DNA of 64,000 nucleotides, from NCBI GenBank assembly GCA_025677825.1, contig JAIXMO010000021.1, positions 124,001 through 188,000 of the forward strand. The letters run 5' to 3'. The stretch is from Helicostylum pulchrum. Lineage: Eukaryota; Mucoromycota; Mucoromycetes; Mucorales; Mucoraceae. This document shows positions 12,801-24,663 of the stretch, piece after piece (position 1 is the first letter of the stretch; every line of letters starts with the position of its first letter). The notes beneath the pieces are model-generated. The model searched no databases and was not told the origin of the DNA. It was given only the letters and a program-made list of their open reading frames with translations. The translations under genes and the position numbers were made by a program.

Positions 12801-15800
12801 AATCGATCTACCAAGCATTAATGCCAAATTGAGTCTGCTTGAAGTCGGAAAGTTATTTGTAACTGCTAAACAAAAATTAGGTTCAGAAAACTATGAAGGT
12901 GTAATCGAAGATTTAGAATCTGTTATCAAACCAAAATTGAGTACAGAAGAGTTGACCAAGTCAAATGAAATGATACAAATGACCAATATGCTAGCAAAAG
13001 CGTACACGAAAACAAATAAAAGTTTAGAAGCATGGAATTGCTACACTCATATGTTTTGTTACTTGATCAAGCAGCTAGTAGATTATGGTAGAAAGCATAA
13101 CGGATGCGAATTGCCTTACTTGAGAAAAAATGAAGATGTTGGTTTTTTCAAGTCTTTGAGTTTAATAAATAGCATTATGGATAATTTGATATCGCTAACG
13201 CAACAAGACAATTCAGAAAGTAAGTTTTTTTTTCAAAAAAAAAAAAAAAAAAAAAAAAAGGTGGGTGGTATTAATGTGCATTTTTCTGCATTTATTTAGG
13301 CTGGCTTCCTGCTGACATGGATATCGACTTGGCAAACAGACTTTCTATATTACTTCGAATGTCTATTTACTATATATTTAGACATCCAGACTTTGTTCCT
13401 TTAGTAAACAACTTTACTGTACCTGACATGCCTCCACATACACCTTCGAGAATCACCAAATCTAATGGGTTCAACGATATCATGATCAAGTCTTGGGTAC
13501 TTAAGTCCTATTTAATTCAGCATACTCTTCGTCACTACGGGGAACCTGTCAATGACACTATATCTACCTGGTCCGAGCTATTAAAAGAATTACACGATGA
13601 GCTTGGTGAAAGAGAAGTCTGTGGTGCAGCCAAACGTAAGTTTAAATATTTTTGTTCATTCAGCCTTTTTTTATATTAATTTGTATAAACTTGATCCTGG
13701 TTTAGGTATTTTCTTGACTCATCTTATGGCCACGTTGACTAAAGCTGATGACACGCATTTCAGAAGAGATATTTACCAGTGCTACCATTGCCTATACGGA
13801 GTTCACCTTGCTGTAAGTTTTTCCTCCTTTAATAATATGCAATCCTTGTACCTGAGTTTTATATATTTATGTACATTCAACTTTTTAGGCTGAATCTGAT
13901 ACGATTGAAGAACATCATTGCATACACAGTGACCTCGATCAAAAAGCTTCAGAGCCCTTATTTGAGCTCATAGTCGATTCGGCCTTCAAAAAGCTAGAAC
14001 GACGTTCGTTATTAAAAGCTGATTTGAAAGATGTCATTGACACTGTCTCTGACTTATTTGAGGAGCTACCTGTAGACAATGTTTTAGTTGAAAACAATAA
14101 GAATGTTATCCAGGCTTACTTGAATAGTGATCTCGGTTTACACTATTCCGTAGATAGTATGCTACGAACTTCAATTATTCCCACAATGAATATACCTTGT
14201 GAAAAGACTAAAATATCTAGTAAGTTACACGACATTAGTACATCCCTTTTTTCATCCATAACGCATATCTTCTCTGATTTTAGAGGTATACTACAAAATA
14301 TTTTGGATTAGAGGAAAGACTTTGCGCTTGCACATTAAAAATAAGGTTAGAGCAAGCAACGAAAAGTTAATGATTGATTTGGAAAAAGCAGTGGAAGAGT
14401 TTACGGTAACTTTATATATAAATATATGAGACTAATTCAAACGATACTAAAGCGGTTCACATTACTAGTCTCATCTTATTCTTAACCCTGATGATGTAGA
14501 TGGATGGTGTGAGTTAGGTGCTTGCTACCAATTACACGCGGAAGTAGAATTGGACTGGAGCGCGCACAACATTGAAGGACAGAAAAATTTAATCGGAGAG
14601 TACCAAAAGGTAAACTTCATGCACTTGTGTAAATTTGATTAATTATTGACAGTAGACTTTTTTCCCCTCTCATGCAGAAATCTTGCCATGCTTATTTGAG
14701 AAGTCTATACCTTGCTAATTCACGCACAAAGAAGGAGTTGGCTAAAAATGAATTGTTTACTAATTTTGGAATTATGGCTTACTCCATGGCTTCTTCTCCA
14801 ATGGATATGGAAGCTTTTAAAGGACATGTTGTGAAACGTATTCTGGGAGAAAATGGAAAAGTAGTAGAAACTCGAACACAACCCCCTTGCTCGAAAATTG
14901 TATACAAATTATCCATCATCATGTATAATCACGCCCTTCGTTATAAAATACCAGACAGTTTAGAATGGAGGTAAGTACAATATATTTTCGAGCACTTTCT
15001 TTTATAGCATCTAAATAAAACCATTTTATTATAGATGTTATTATATGATAGGTAAATGTTCAGCGAAAATTGGAAGACCCCCAAGAGTAAGTACAAAATA
15101 AAATAAAATATCCCGAATTAGAAAAATTGACTTCTATTTTTGTCATAACCGTAGGAGGTTCTTGAATGGTACATGAAGGCTATATCTAGAGCAAGCTCAA
15201 AGTCCGGAAAACATGAACTAGATTTCGACCCTATTTATATATTTTGTTCCTATTTAGTAAAGTACTTTTATCAGGGTAAATTGCAAACGAAGGACGTGGA
15301 AGAGCTACTGGCGGCTGAAAGCCTCTTGCATAAAAACCCACACAATGCAGCGGACCAAGATATTATATTTTTAGGATCTAGTAATGATCGAACCTTTGCC
15401 GATAAATGTTCGACGTTATTCGAAGAATTGGATCAACAAACTGGACATTTACCTGCTGACTGTGCGCTTATGTATAATGCCATATTCATAAAATTATCTG
15501 AGATGCGAGTCAACGACAGTAAAAATTCGCAGCACAGAACTATATATAGAGTAAGTGATAAAAAACCGGTTTTATAGTAGTGTTAACTAACCTTGACTAT
15601 GTACTGTAGATGGCTTGGATGTATTATCATATATATCGTAATGCAGAGAAAGCAAAATCCGAAATAATGAAATTGTTTAATTTGAAAGTTCTGACAAAGA
15701 GTTATATTAGTATATGGAAACCAGGATTTGAACTGTAAGTTGAACTCTATTATTTATAAACTGCAGGATAATATATTTATAGTTATTATTAGCCCAGGAA

Positions 15801-16460
15801 GACATTACAAATATATTTCCAAGTACACCCTATTTTTAATTGATCTTGCAAAAGTAACTGGTGATACGCAAACGCTTAAATATCTGTGTCGAAAGCTTCG
15901 TCGTGCTCAAACAACAGTACTGAATGATAAACTTGTATATAAACAAGCTTGTGCTGCTTATTTTGAGGTAAGGATATTTTTTTTTAAGAAAAAGGACACA
16001 TTTTCTCAAACTTTATTGCAACTAGGTCGCAAAAGATCAATTACGAAACAAATATCATGCTAAAATATACATGAAAATGATTAAAGATTCGAAGATTGAC
16101 AAAGCAAAGTTTGAAGAACTCTGCGCTGCAAGCTCAGCAGAAATTATTGCGGACAAGTCTGTTGCCCATCCTGATTTATATGCGATACTACAGGACATAG
16201 CCGAAATAAAACGATCTATTAACAGTTTCATTTTAATGAATTGTGCTGAAGAAGAAGGGATGGACAAGGTGATTCGAATGTGCTATGCAGCTCTTATATT
16301 TGGAGGTGTTTTGAATGACGCTAAATGTGATATACTTTCAACTGCTATACCCATTGACGGAGAAGTCTCGATTGAGAGTAGATCCCGCAAAGATTTGAGG
16401 GTCATCCTTTTAGCTCAAGCTAAATTGCTAATGCAAACTATGGTAGTAACATCCAAGTAA
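9874..16460 (+). CDS. HIR3: HIR complex subunit HIR3 / CABIN1-like histone transcription regulator
   Basis: Twenty-one exons: 9874-9876, 9949-10011, 10065-10190, 10264-10425, 10475-10705, 10773-11491, 11544-11825, 11888-12227, 12287-12729, 12786-13219, 13300-13635, 13706-13812, 13889-14219, 14284-14405, 14469-14609, 14678-14970, 15035-15086, 15155-15550, 15610-15734, 15793-15967, 16026-16460. Product 1771 aa. The N-terminal segment (about 20-210) is a TPR array with the family-typical pattern LRFLVFKNYASILEEEY then DYTLWYHIGHISQTLKKLRF. A Glu/Asn-rich acidic stretch lies near residues 386-430. HIR3/CABIN1 scaffolds the HIRA-type H3-H4 chaperone that deposits histones independently of replication and represses histone genes; it acts in the nucleus. 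The start is inferred: the only ATG in register is directly followed by a donor, so the first coding exon is just the ATG. Two acceptors (12786, 15793) were chosen because nearer AGs break the frame. Confidence 0.85.
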
Positions 16461-17008
16461 CAAATTAAAGTTATGATTTAAATTGTTATTATTAGTATAT
16501 AAGTAGTTTCTTTTTAAAAAATAAAATAAAAACGCAGAAAACCTCCAAATGGTGAATGTTTACTTATTTTTTTCTGGAATTTTGTGCCATACTAACACAA
16601 GTCAGAAAGCCTAATTTTGTAAGACCAATATCATCCGTAAAATAAAGTTATGAGAATACGAAAAAAGGTTTACAGTGGCACTCCTTAATAGATTTCCATT
16701 GTGAACGATCGTAATTCAAATGATGTGTTAATTAAAATATAGTTCATTATTATATAAATGTCATGAGTTTAATAAAAAAAATGGCTTCATTATTGATTGT
16801 CATTATCTTTAGATGACAAGCATGAAAAAAGTATAAACGGCAATGCTACTTTTATTAGACATGTTTACATTAATAATAAAATATGTAACCATTGTATCAC
16901 TGTCAGGTTATTTTTAAGTAAAACCAAGATATCCACAATTTTTTTTAAAAGAAAAAAGTGATCAAGTTAACTGCAAAATTGAGAAAAAAAAGGAGAAATT
17001 GAACCAAA

Positions 17009-17044
<36 letters not shown>

Positions 17045-17936
17045 TATATCGTAACTTTTCTTCGGATTACAATATGTCAAAATGGTTTGAGTTATAATGT
17101 GCACAATAGTTTTATTTTTCTGTATATCTAGAATATATGGCAATATGGAGAACATATAGTTGTACGTACAATGTAGACCTTTTTACGAATCAGAAAAAAA
17201 AATTATCGGGAATTTCTATGAGAGTAGAAAAGAAAGGTATGGTCATTTTCGGTCATCTTACAGGTCAGTTTTTGAAAGTTTCCTATGTTTTTGATGTACT
17301 ATTTTTGTTCTGATCGCAAAGGGATGTACATCAGGGACATACATATGTAGGAAAATCAAATGTATTTAAACATACAAAATGCGCGCGTACCTATCATGAC
17401 AAGTATGCAATGTACAAAACAAAAAGGTATAACCCGTTTGTTTTTGGTAATACTTCAAAGGGGAATTAAGTATCCCACACAATTCTTTTCTTAAGTTTAG
17501 AAAAAGATTTAAGGTGTGAATGGCAGTTTTAAAGTAAAAAACTCCTCATCACATCCCCCCCTTTTTTTTTATAAAAAAAGAAAAAGTACTTCGAATGATG
17601 TATGTGCATCAGAATAAAACAAAAAATCAAGTTGTTTAACACTATAATGTAAATGATAGTTAAAAACCTGTTATATATCTAAAATAAGTCAAATACCATA
17701 ACTTGTTGGTATACTTTTTTCATAGACAATCCTTATTTTTTTAATGAACATAGAATAAATAAGGATTATGAACTCATATTCATTTTAATTTCATCTATAT
17801 ACCATCCCCCTTTTTAGGTGTTGCCAAAACATGAGTTTTAGTTTTAAGACACCGAAAAGGAAAAAGATATATAAGCACTTGCAAGTATAATCTGATTCTT
17901 TTTTTCTTTTCTTTTTGTAATTTACAACCAATACAA
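16461..17936. other. intergenic region between HIR3 and CotH genes
   Basis: No coding signal. It contains an uninterrupted 33-T run at 17011-17043 and several shorter A/T runs (for example 17560-17585). The right end serves as the CotH promoter. No tRNA or repeat recognised. Confidence 0.6.
17867..17875 (+). promoter_or_regulatory. putative TATA box of the CotH gene
   Basis: ATATATAAG lies 62-70 nt before the ATG at 17937, with a pyrimidine-rich stretch (17897-17920) between. Spacing fits a fungal core promoter. Inferred from sequence only. Confidence 0.45.
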
Positions 17937-19511
17937 ATGAGATATTCCTTATTTTCAATCGCAACAGTTTTATTTGCATATGCAGAAGCTGCAACAGTTC
18001 AATTCAATGTTATTTCGCCTGGTTCCAAGTCTGTGCAAGTAGATGTTGGTGGAACTTTGACCACCCTTACAGCACCCAATGCCGGTGTTCCATTCTATAC
18101 CGGCTCTGTCGAGACAGGCGCAACTACAACCTACAAATATGTTTCTGACGCCAAGCCAGAGGGTTTCTCTCGTACTTTAGGCTCCAGCGTAGCTAGTACC
18201 TTTAATGACTATTATGATCGCCCAACTACTTACGCAAATATTCCAGCTCTTCCTCGCCCATTGGACAATGGTAAACAATGGACTCGTGCCGCAGAAAGTC
18301 CAGATTTATTTGACATAAACTATATGCCTTCTATTTTTGTACAAGGAGTTCAATCCGAGATGGATTACCTTGTTCTCAATGTTCCCAAGACCAGATATAT
18401 AGTCAATATTACCATGATCGGTAAAGACTATGTAAGAACCTTCAACCAAGCAACCTTAAGAATCTCTGGTGCTGGTAAGACACATAATAACGCAAAGCAA
18501 TCATGGAGATGGACACTAGCATCTGGAGATTTTATTGATAGCCGTAACTCATTCAAGATTCGTCATATGGAAGAAGATCCTACGCAGATGCGAGAGAAGC
18601 TGTACGCCGATTGCCTCCGTTCCATGGGCACTTATGCCAATCAAGCAAATATGGTTCGATACTTTATTAATAATGAAGCATTTGGTACTTTTAATTTAAT
18701 TGATGACGTTGCTGAATATTCTTACATTCGCTCCATGTTCTATGGTGGTAATCCTCCTAGCCAGATGGGTCCTCTTTACGATGGCGCTTCTGGTGCAAGC
18801 TTTGCATATGTTAATGACCCTTCTGGTTACGACTCATTCAAAGCTACTAAAGGTTCTCCTAAAGGATCTGAAGCTATCCTTCCATTAGCTAAAGCCTTTC
18901 ATGAATTAGATGTAACAGATACTCTTGCTGTGAACAGATTTGAAGATATTTTTGATGTAGATCAATTCCTTCGTTTTATGGTGATGGAATACCTTGGAGG
19001 AAGTTGGGATGGCTACTGGGAGATGCAAAGTAATGACGGCGCTTACAGCGATTATGCTAATAACAACACATGGTACTATCTTGGTCAAGACTACGATGGA
19101 TCATTTGGTGTTAATTTACCTAATGATGTTGTTAACTTGTCTTACAGAGACTATCCTAAAAAGAATCCAGGCGCTGTCTTGATTAATGGGTTCCTTAAGA
19201 ACGCTGATCTTGCTTCCAGATTTGAATCTTATATTGTTGATACGGTCAAACAACTGTTTAATAATAACACGCTTGGACAACATATTATGGCTTATCGTGA
19301 ATTTATTGAACCTGATTTAAAATGGGATCGTACAGTCGTTCAAAGATCTCCCGGTATCGATTATGGTTGGGTTTTCAGTAACAGTTATGATAACTTGTTT
19401 GAAGAAGTTTCGTCTCCCAAGAAGACCGGTGGCGGTGCTGCTTATGGTCTTACCGAATGGATCGTTAAGAAGGCTCAGTTTGTTGCAAAGGATCTCAAGT
19501 TCACCTTGTAA
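17937..19511 (+). CDS. CotH: secreted CotH-family protein (spore-coat/invasin-type, kinase-like fold)
   Basis: Single-exon, 524 aa. Residues 1-18 form a signal peptide (MRYSLFSIATVLFAYAEA, cleavage before Ala-Thr). The body shows the CotH-domain layout, including RISGAGKTHNNAKQSW, FKIRHMEEDPTQMREKLYAD, and near residue 363 the segment MQSNDGAYSDYANNNTW. That segment lies at the place where CotH proteins of Mucorales carry a conserved MG/MQ-x-NDGAY-type motif. CotH proteins have an atypical protein-kinase fold. In Mucorales some copies sit on the cell surface and contribute to host-cell attachment, while others have no known role. This copy ends in KDLKFTL without a hydrophobic tail, so it has no visible GPI signal and is probably secreted or wall-associated without an anchor. 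Several Asn-x-Ser/Thr sites (for example NIT, NNT, NLS) are compatible with N-glycosylation. Well separated from its neighbours; no paralogue in the window. Confidence 0.9.
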   Translation: MRYSLFSIATVLFAYAEAATVQFNVISPGSKSVQVDVGGTLTTLTAPNAGVPFYTGSVETGATTTYKYVSDAKPEGFSRTLGSSVASTFNDYYDRPTTYANIPALPRPLDNGKQWTRAAESPDLFDINYMPSIFVQGVQSEMDYLVLNVPKTRYIVNITMIGKDYVRTFNQATLRISGAGKTHNNAKQSWRWTLASGDFIDSRNSFKIRHMEEDPTQMREKLYADCLRSMGTYANQANMVRYFINNEAFGTFNLIDDVAEYSYIRSMFYGGNPPSQMGPLYDGASGASFAYVNDPSGYDSFKATKGSPKGSEAILPLAKAFHELDVTDTLAVNRFEDIFDVDQFLRFMVMEYLGGSWDGYWEMQSNDGAYSDYANNNTWYYLGQDYDGSFGVNLPNDVVNLSYRDYPKKNPGAVLINGFLKNADLASRFESYIVDTVKQLFNNNTLGQHIMAYREFIEPDLKWDRTVVQRSPGIDYGWVFSNSYDNLFEEVSSPKKTGGGAAYGLTEWIVKKAQFVAKDLKFTL

Positions 19512-19937
19512 ATTATTATAATAGTATTCCATTGTCAGACACACACACACATACACACACTACTCTACATAATCTCTTTATTTTATTCTCTCTCTCTCTT
19601 TTTTAATGTATTATTGTTAAACCTCCTCTTCCCTTCTCCCTTTTTTTTATATAATTATTATTTAAAACTTTCTTATCCTTCATTAGTATTTATACCATAC
19701 AATAAATTGACATTCGAGTATATATAAAATATGTTAAATTTTAAGGGTGAATATTAAATAAAATCATATGTGTATATCATTAATGAAGAAGATCAATGAC
19801 AGCCAGTTTGCGATACACGTATCAAACTCAGCTTTTTTTTTTTGGTGTTATTAGGTTTGATGGAAACAACAAGCCACACGAATTTTTCTTTTTTATTATT
19901 TTTTCTAAAAAAAAAAGAAACCATACAATAACCAACC
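19512..19937. other. intergenic, CotH 3' end to RRP42 promoter
   Basis: About 426 nt of low-complexity sequence: an AC run (19541-19560), CT-rich blocks (19566-19650) and T/A runs. It supplies the CotH 3' region and the RRP42 upstream region. No gene seen. Confidence 0.6.
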
Positions 19938-21019
19938 ATGCCTGCACCACTTATATCACCAGCCGAAAAGAGTTATATTGAGCAAGGTATTCAACAAGAC
20001 TGTCGTGCCGATGGAAGAGGACGTCTTGAATACCGTCACGTCGTTATGGAGAGTGGACTTTTATCACAAGCAAGTGGTAGTGCACGTTGTCGCTTAGGCG
20101 ATAGTGATGTGCTTGTAGGTGTTAAAGTTGAAATTGGTGAAGTTGAACCTAATAAGCCTAATCAAGGTCGTGTCGTTTGTAATGTTGAATGGTAAAATTC
20201 ACTTTCCAGTTGTTATTTACACACATGCACACTATACACATTACAGTCCAAAATATTAATTTTTTTTTTTTTTTGCTTGTAATAGTTCACCAAGTGCATC
20301 ACAACAATTTGAAGGACGTGGAGCCGACGAAATGAACAACACATTAACTTTAGCTATCGATAGACTTTTAAATGGCCCTCAAAGTGGTTTAGATCTTGAA
20401 AAATTATGCATTATTCCTGGTCAACAATGTTGGGTTATTTATATCGATGCTATGGTTATGGATGCCGCAGGAAACCTTTTAGATTGTGTTGTTATGACTA
20501 CACGTGCCGCACTTTATAACACTCGTATCCCAAAGACCGAAATTCAAGATTTAGGTGATGGCGATTTCGAATTTGAAGTTGTGGACGATGTCGAAGACGC
20601 TGAACCTATTCAGGGTTGGGAGAACTTACCTATTTCCGTCACATTATATAAAATTGCTGATAGATATATTATCGATCCTACCATCCTTGAGGAATTATGC
20701 TCTACTGTTACATTAACTGTTGGTGTAAATAAAGATGGACTTGTTTGTGGTATTCAAAAAGGTGCTTCCGGTAGCATTGATCCAAGTTTATTAACAGAAA
20801 TGATCCAGGTAGAAATTACATTTAGGAAAAAAAAAATTTATATGATATACTGAAACTTTTTTCTTTCTTTTTCTGTTTACATAGACTGCAACAACTTTAG
20901 CAAAACCTCTGATAGAGCAATTAGATGCTAAACTTTTAGAAGAGGATAACAAAGTTCAAGAAAAGAGAAGAAGAGGTGAACATGTTGAAAAACTTGGTTT
21001 CTTTGCCTCTGTCATTTAA
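19938..21019 (+). CDS. RRP42: exosome core subunit RRP42 (EXOSC7), RNase PH fold
   Basis: Three exons (19938-20191, 20286-20808, 20885-21019) give 303 aa, the usual length of RRP42. The N-terminus has the RNase PH-type opening CRADGRGRLEYRHVVMESG followed by GSARCRLGDSDVLVGVKVE. Exon 2 carries CSPSASQQFEGRGADEMNN and PGQQCWVIYIDAMVMDAAGN, both diagnostic for the RRP42/EXOSC7 branch rather than RRP41, RRP43 or RRP46. The protein is one of six RNase PH-like subunits forming the barrel of the RNA exosome, which threads RNA to RRP44/RRP6 for 3'-5' decay; eukaryotic barrel subunits are catalytically inactive. Its stop codon faces the convergent acetyltransferase gene across 144 nt. Confidence 0.93.
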
Positions 21020-21163
21020 AGAGACCCCTTTTGTTTATATTATGCGTATACTTTTTTTTTTTTTAAATATTTTACAACAACGTTACCAACATATTATTAC
21101 GAAACATTGACTTGATATATATACACATGAATAAAGAGTAGTAAAAAAAAAAAAGACATTATA

Positions 21164-22315
21164 TTACTTTAAAGCCAAAAACCAAGTATTCCCGAGACCA
21201 AATCTAGTCCAGCCAGACTTTTTGAATCGACTAGCACTTGCAACGTTTGGTTTCTCAACAGCAGCACTAAAGTAAAGTTCCTTTGTAGTCCCATTAGGAA
21301 ATTTACTTTCAAAAAAAGCTTTGTATTGTCTACAAAGGTCACGCAAAATAACTTCAGCGTACCCTTTACGACGGCACTCGAGTACAACATGAAGAGAACC
21401 TACTAGGACTATAATACATATACTTATTAGTTTTCGGGTTGAGATAAATAATATCAATTACTTACAATTTCGGTGTGTCATACCCCAAGCTACTAATTCA
21501 TTATTATCCACTTTTCTAATGGCACTTGAAATACGAATACTGTCTTCAACGTATCTTGTTTCGTAAGGGATCTTATTTGAAGATTGTACCTATAAAAAAA
21601 TAATAGTCAGCTGAGTATTCACATAGCACAATAGACCTGCTGCATACTTTTTCAATGTCACTCTTTTTTAAATTAGTCAACTTCATATCTTTGGGTAATA
21701 CAATCGTCTTTTCGACATCAAAAGAAGAACTAGGCTTTACAAACTTAAAGCATGGAGTTGCAGAAGGTACATTCCATATTTTATAAATGATAGAAGACCA
21801 TAATTGGTTGACACCATGAAAGAAGACAGCTACATATTCGTATAATCGTATCATTAGTAATTGAATTATACTTGTCAAAGTATTTTTTTTTTACCTTTTG
21901 ATTTAACCATATTTTTATATTCCTTCATTACAGGTTTAAGAATCGCTTTACTTTTATTATACAGAATCTCAAGTTGAGGCTCGCTAAAGTAATTGGGTAA
22001 AGTACCCTCCCCATAAGCTTCGGTCTTGGCTAGCTCAATGGCTTCTGTAGTGAATGGGCCAAGGTCTAATACGGCCTCTGAAGTAACATATACTCGAGTA
22101 CCTTCCTTATTATCAAAAATCCAAACAACAGGGTCAACACTTTGGAACGGTTTGGAATCAGAAGTCCAAATGTCACATTCCGTTACGGAATCTAACTCAA
22201 AAAAACCAGCTCCTATAAACCAACCGAGTAAAGAGGTTGTAGAAGGTCCAGAGTTAACCAGTAACTCTTGAAGTTGAGTAGAGTTTTCTTGAAGGGAAAA
22301 CCGATACAATGACAT
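21164..22315 (-). CDS. GNAT-type N-acetyltransferase, substrate unknown
   Basis: Four exons on the minus strand (22315-21895, 21829-21648, 21589-21466, 21402-21164), 321 aa. The C-terminal third has an acetyl-CoA-binding GNAT motif A, SLHVVLECRRKGYAEVILRD, where R/Q-x-x-G-x-G/A is RRKGYA. It follows a strand ending in ELVAWGMTHRN and precedes RFKKSGWTRFGLGNTWFLAL. The N-terminal 200 residues are less recognisable (ELDSVTECDIWTSDSKPFQ; FDNKEGTRVYVTSEA). The layout resembles GLYAT/FR47-like two-lobed acetyltransferases. The ATG at 22315 was chosen because it is the only ATG in frame before an upstream stop. What it acetylates cannot be read from the sequence. Convergent with RRP42. Confidence 0.75.
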
Positions 22316-22778
22316 TTTTTTGTTTGTTTCTATGTGGAAAAGAGAGGAGCAGTAACAGTAATGAGTTTTAAAAACAGAAATATAAGGGTATTTTATACGC
22401 CTATTCAAATTCTGTGTCTTGATTACTAAGACATTTGGATATGTTAAACATTATAAAGGTCATAGATACAACAATGCAATTCTTCTTGATATAAATACGG
22501 TATTTTGGGTCGAGTTTGGGACGTTTTAAAAATCTCTTGTGAACAGTTGAAGATATAAAAAATAAGGTTTTTAACAATAGCCTTGTTCAAATTCAGCTCA
22601 GTTGAATTACTGTACGGTTGATTATATATCCAATACGAAAAAGAAAGCGTTGATCCCTTGGTTTAGCTTTTGCATCATAGTGTATAATAATACTACTCAA
22701 CCCGGTATATCTAGAGTATTATATATATTGTACTTAAGAGGTTTGAGAAATGTAATGGTATTTGCAAAGCCCTTTTTT
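22316..22778. other. intergenic, upstream of acetyltransferase gene
   Basis: About 460 nt, AT-rich, between two minus-strand genes. It contains the acetyltransferase promoter and the 3' end of the next gene. No feature recognised. Confidence 0.6.
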
Positions 22779-24170
22779 TTATTTTCTCTTTTTTAAAAAG
22801 TGAATCAATTGAAAATCATTGTCAACCGATTTAATACAAGTAGGTTGAACCAAGGCTTCTATTATAGACACAACCATTTGGTTATCGTTTTTTACACCAA
22901 GCCATATACCAACCCACTCAATAGAAGCAGACAAGTAAGCTTTTCTCATCACTTCAATAGCTTTTAAACGCATCCTGTCAGTGTAGTTATCCATCATGGC
23001 ACGGAACGTAGGGTATGGGTTATTATGATAAAGTCGAAAGAAAATAATGGGGTTTTCAGTTACAAACACACATTTGGTCAATTGCTTTCCAAAAATACCC
23101 TCATTCGAATTCCTGTCCAATTTGAGTAATATTTCCATTGCTTTGTCAGTGTTCTGAACGAAACAACAATGGTATAAAATATGGAGAAGTAAATAGTAAG
23201 GATTTTGTGCGTCCTAAGTAAGAAAATATATAAGTATTTCTAATAATAATGCCTGTTATTATAGAACAAACCTTTTTAAAAATATATAAATCATTGATAA
23301 GACCAGAAAGACTTTTAGACAATTCATTAAAGTTACGTGCTTTGATACTACTGTCTACCGAGTGCTCAAAAACTAGCAAAACACACTTAATATACAATAA
23401 AATTATTCATGTGTAAACAAATAAACCTTTGATAGCAAACGTATAATCGCCATGACTCCAATTGGTTGCGTAAATACCCTCTCGTAATTTTCGAAAAAGA
23501 TCAACGATAATTTCCCATTCTTTTTTAGTATTTGGATTGGTTATCTCACGTATCTACAGATCAAAAAGGTTATTCTACACACTTCAAAAAAGAAAAAAAG
23601 GGAAATGTACCTTCTTACTGATATGATCCCAAAGTTCACGTTGTAACTTTACGTTTCTTAAACTAGAAATAAATAAATACTTTTTTTTCATATAAAAATA
23701 TATGCATTTTTTTATTATGATTATTGTTTATCTGATTCTTTTTCGCACCTTTGGCTATCGGTTGTATCGGTTCGACTGACAAGTGGTAAATCTTGAACAG
23801 ATTCCAACTTTTTCTTTTCAGCATCCCAATCGCGGGTTGACTTTTTCAACTCTATGAAAAGATTCGCGTTAACAATAAAAAAAGTGTGTAAAGTAGAGAA
23901 TACTTTATTAAAATAAAATACCTTGCTTTGGTTTATCATCCCAATCGTGTGTACTATATTTCAACTTTTCGGATCCTAAGTTTTTTTGTTGTTAAAAAAC
24001 AGAGAAAATAATAATAACTAGGCTTTCTTATTACCAGCTTGCTCAGTGTACTCTCGGTATCCTCTACTTCCTTTTGACAAATTATCTCCTTTTTTACTGT
24101 TATCCTTTTCGGAAGAAGGAGGATCCCAAATTCTAACAGTCAAGCCTTCAATGGGTTGTTTTCCTGACAT
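22779..24170 (-). CDS. uncharacterised helical protein, SAC3/GANP-like (tentative)
   Basis: Seven exons on the minus strand: 24170-24035, 23975-23922, 23851-23749, 23662-23611, 23553-23427, 23372-23272, 23213-22779. Product 335 aa. Residues 1-100 are charged and contain three similar short segments ending in Trp-Asp or Asp-Trp-Asp (VRIWDPPSSEK, YSTHDWDDKPKQ, KSTRDWDAEKKK), each on its own exon. The rest is all-helical, with RELWDHISKK, WSHGDYTFAIKVFEHSVD and YTDRMRLKAIEVMRKAYLSA. The last resembles the SAC3/GANP/PCI-type block of mRNA-export and proteasome-lid proteins. I recall no close homologue, so family assignment is an inference. The start is the only ATG in the open frame. It is divergent from the COQ11-like gene across 493 nt. 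Confidence 0.55.
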
Positions 24171-24663
24171 AATGTAAAACAAAAGGTTTTGATTTTTTCT
24201 ATTCAGTCCACCAGTAATTGTACTTTTTTTTTTAGGACTCAGTGGTGCACCTATATCCAATTAAATTTGCCTCGAAGCATTTTGTCTCATTCTACTTCTT
24301 ATAGAATTGAAGCCTAATTTATTAAGCAACGTGTACTAGATCGAGTAAAACTGTGGCTTTACTGAAGAGAACAATTGAGAAAGCAAAATACATGATAGAA
24401 AGAAAGAAATAAAGAACAGATCAAGACATTACCTCGCAAATAAACAGTTGTGTTCACCTGATGAAAGACACAAATTATACCGGCTACTCTGTTGTTTAGC
24501 AACAATTGATAATTGACAGTTACATATTGCTAAAACAGCAACTTCAAGCTGTAGTTAGTTTTCGAGCGGACTTTTTGCTGTAAATGAATGAAAAAGTTGG
24601 CAAGGGATTAAAAAAATCAAAACAATATTTTCGTGTCTTTTTTATTTTACTACTTTATTCAAC
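24171..24663. other. divergent promoter region
   Basis: 493 nt between the SAC3-like gene (minus) and the COQ11-like gene (plus), so it must contain both promoters. AT-rich; no clear TATA box or repeated operator-like motif seen. Confidence 0.55.
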
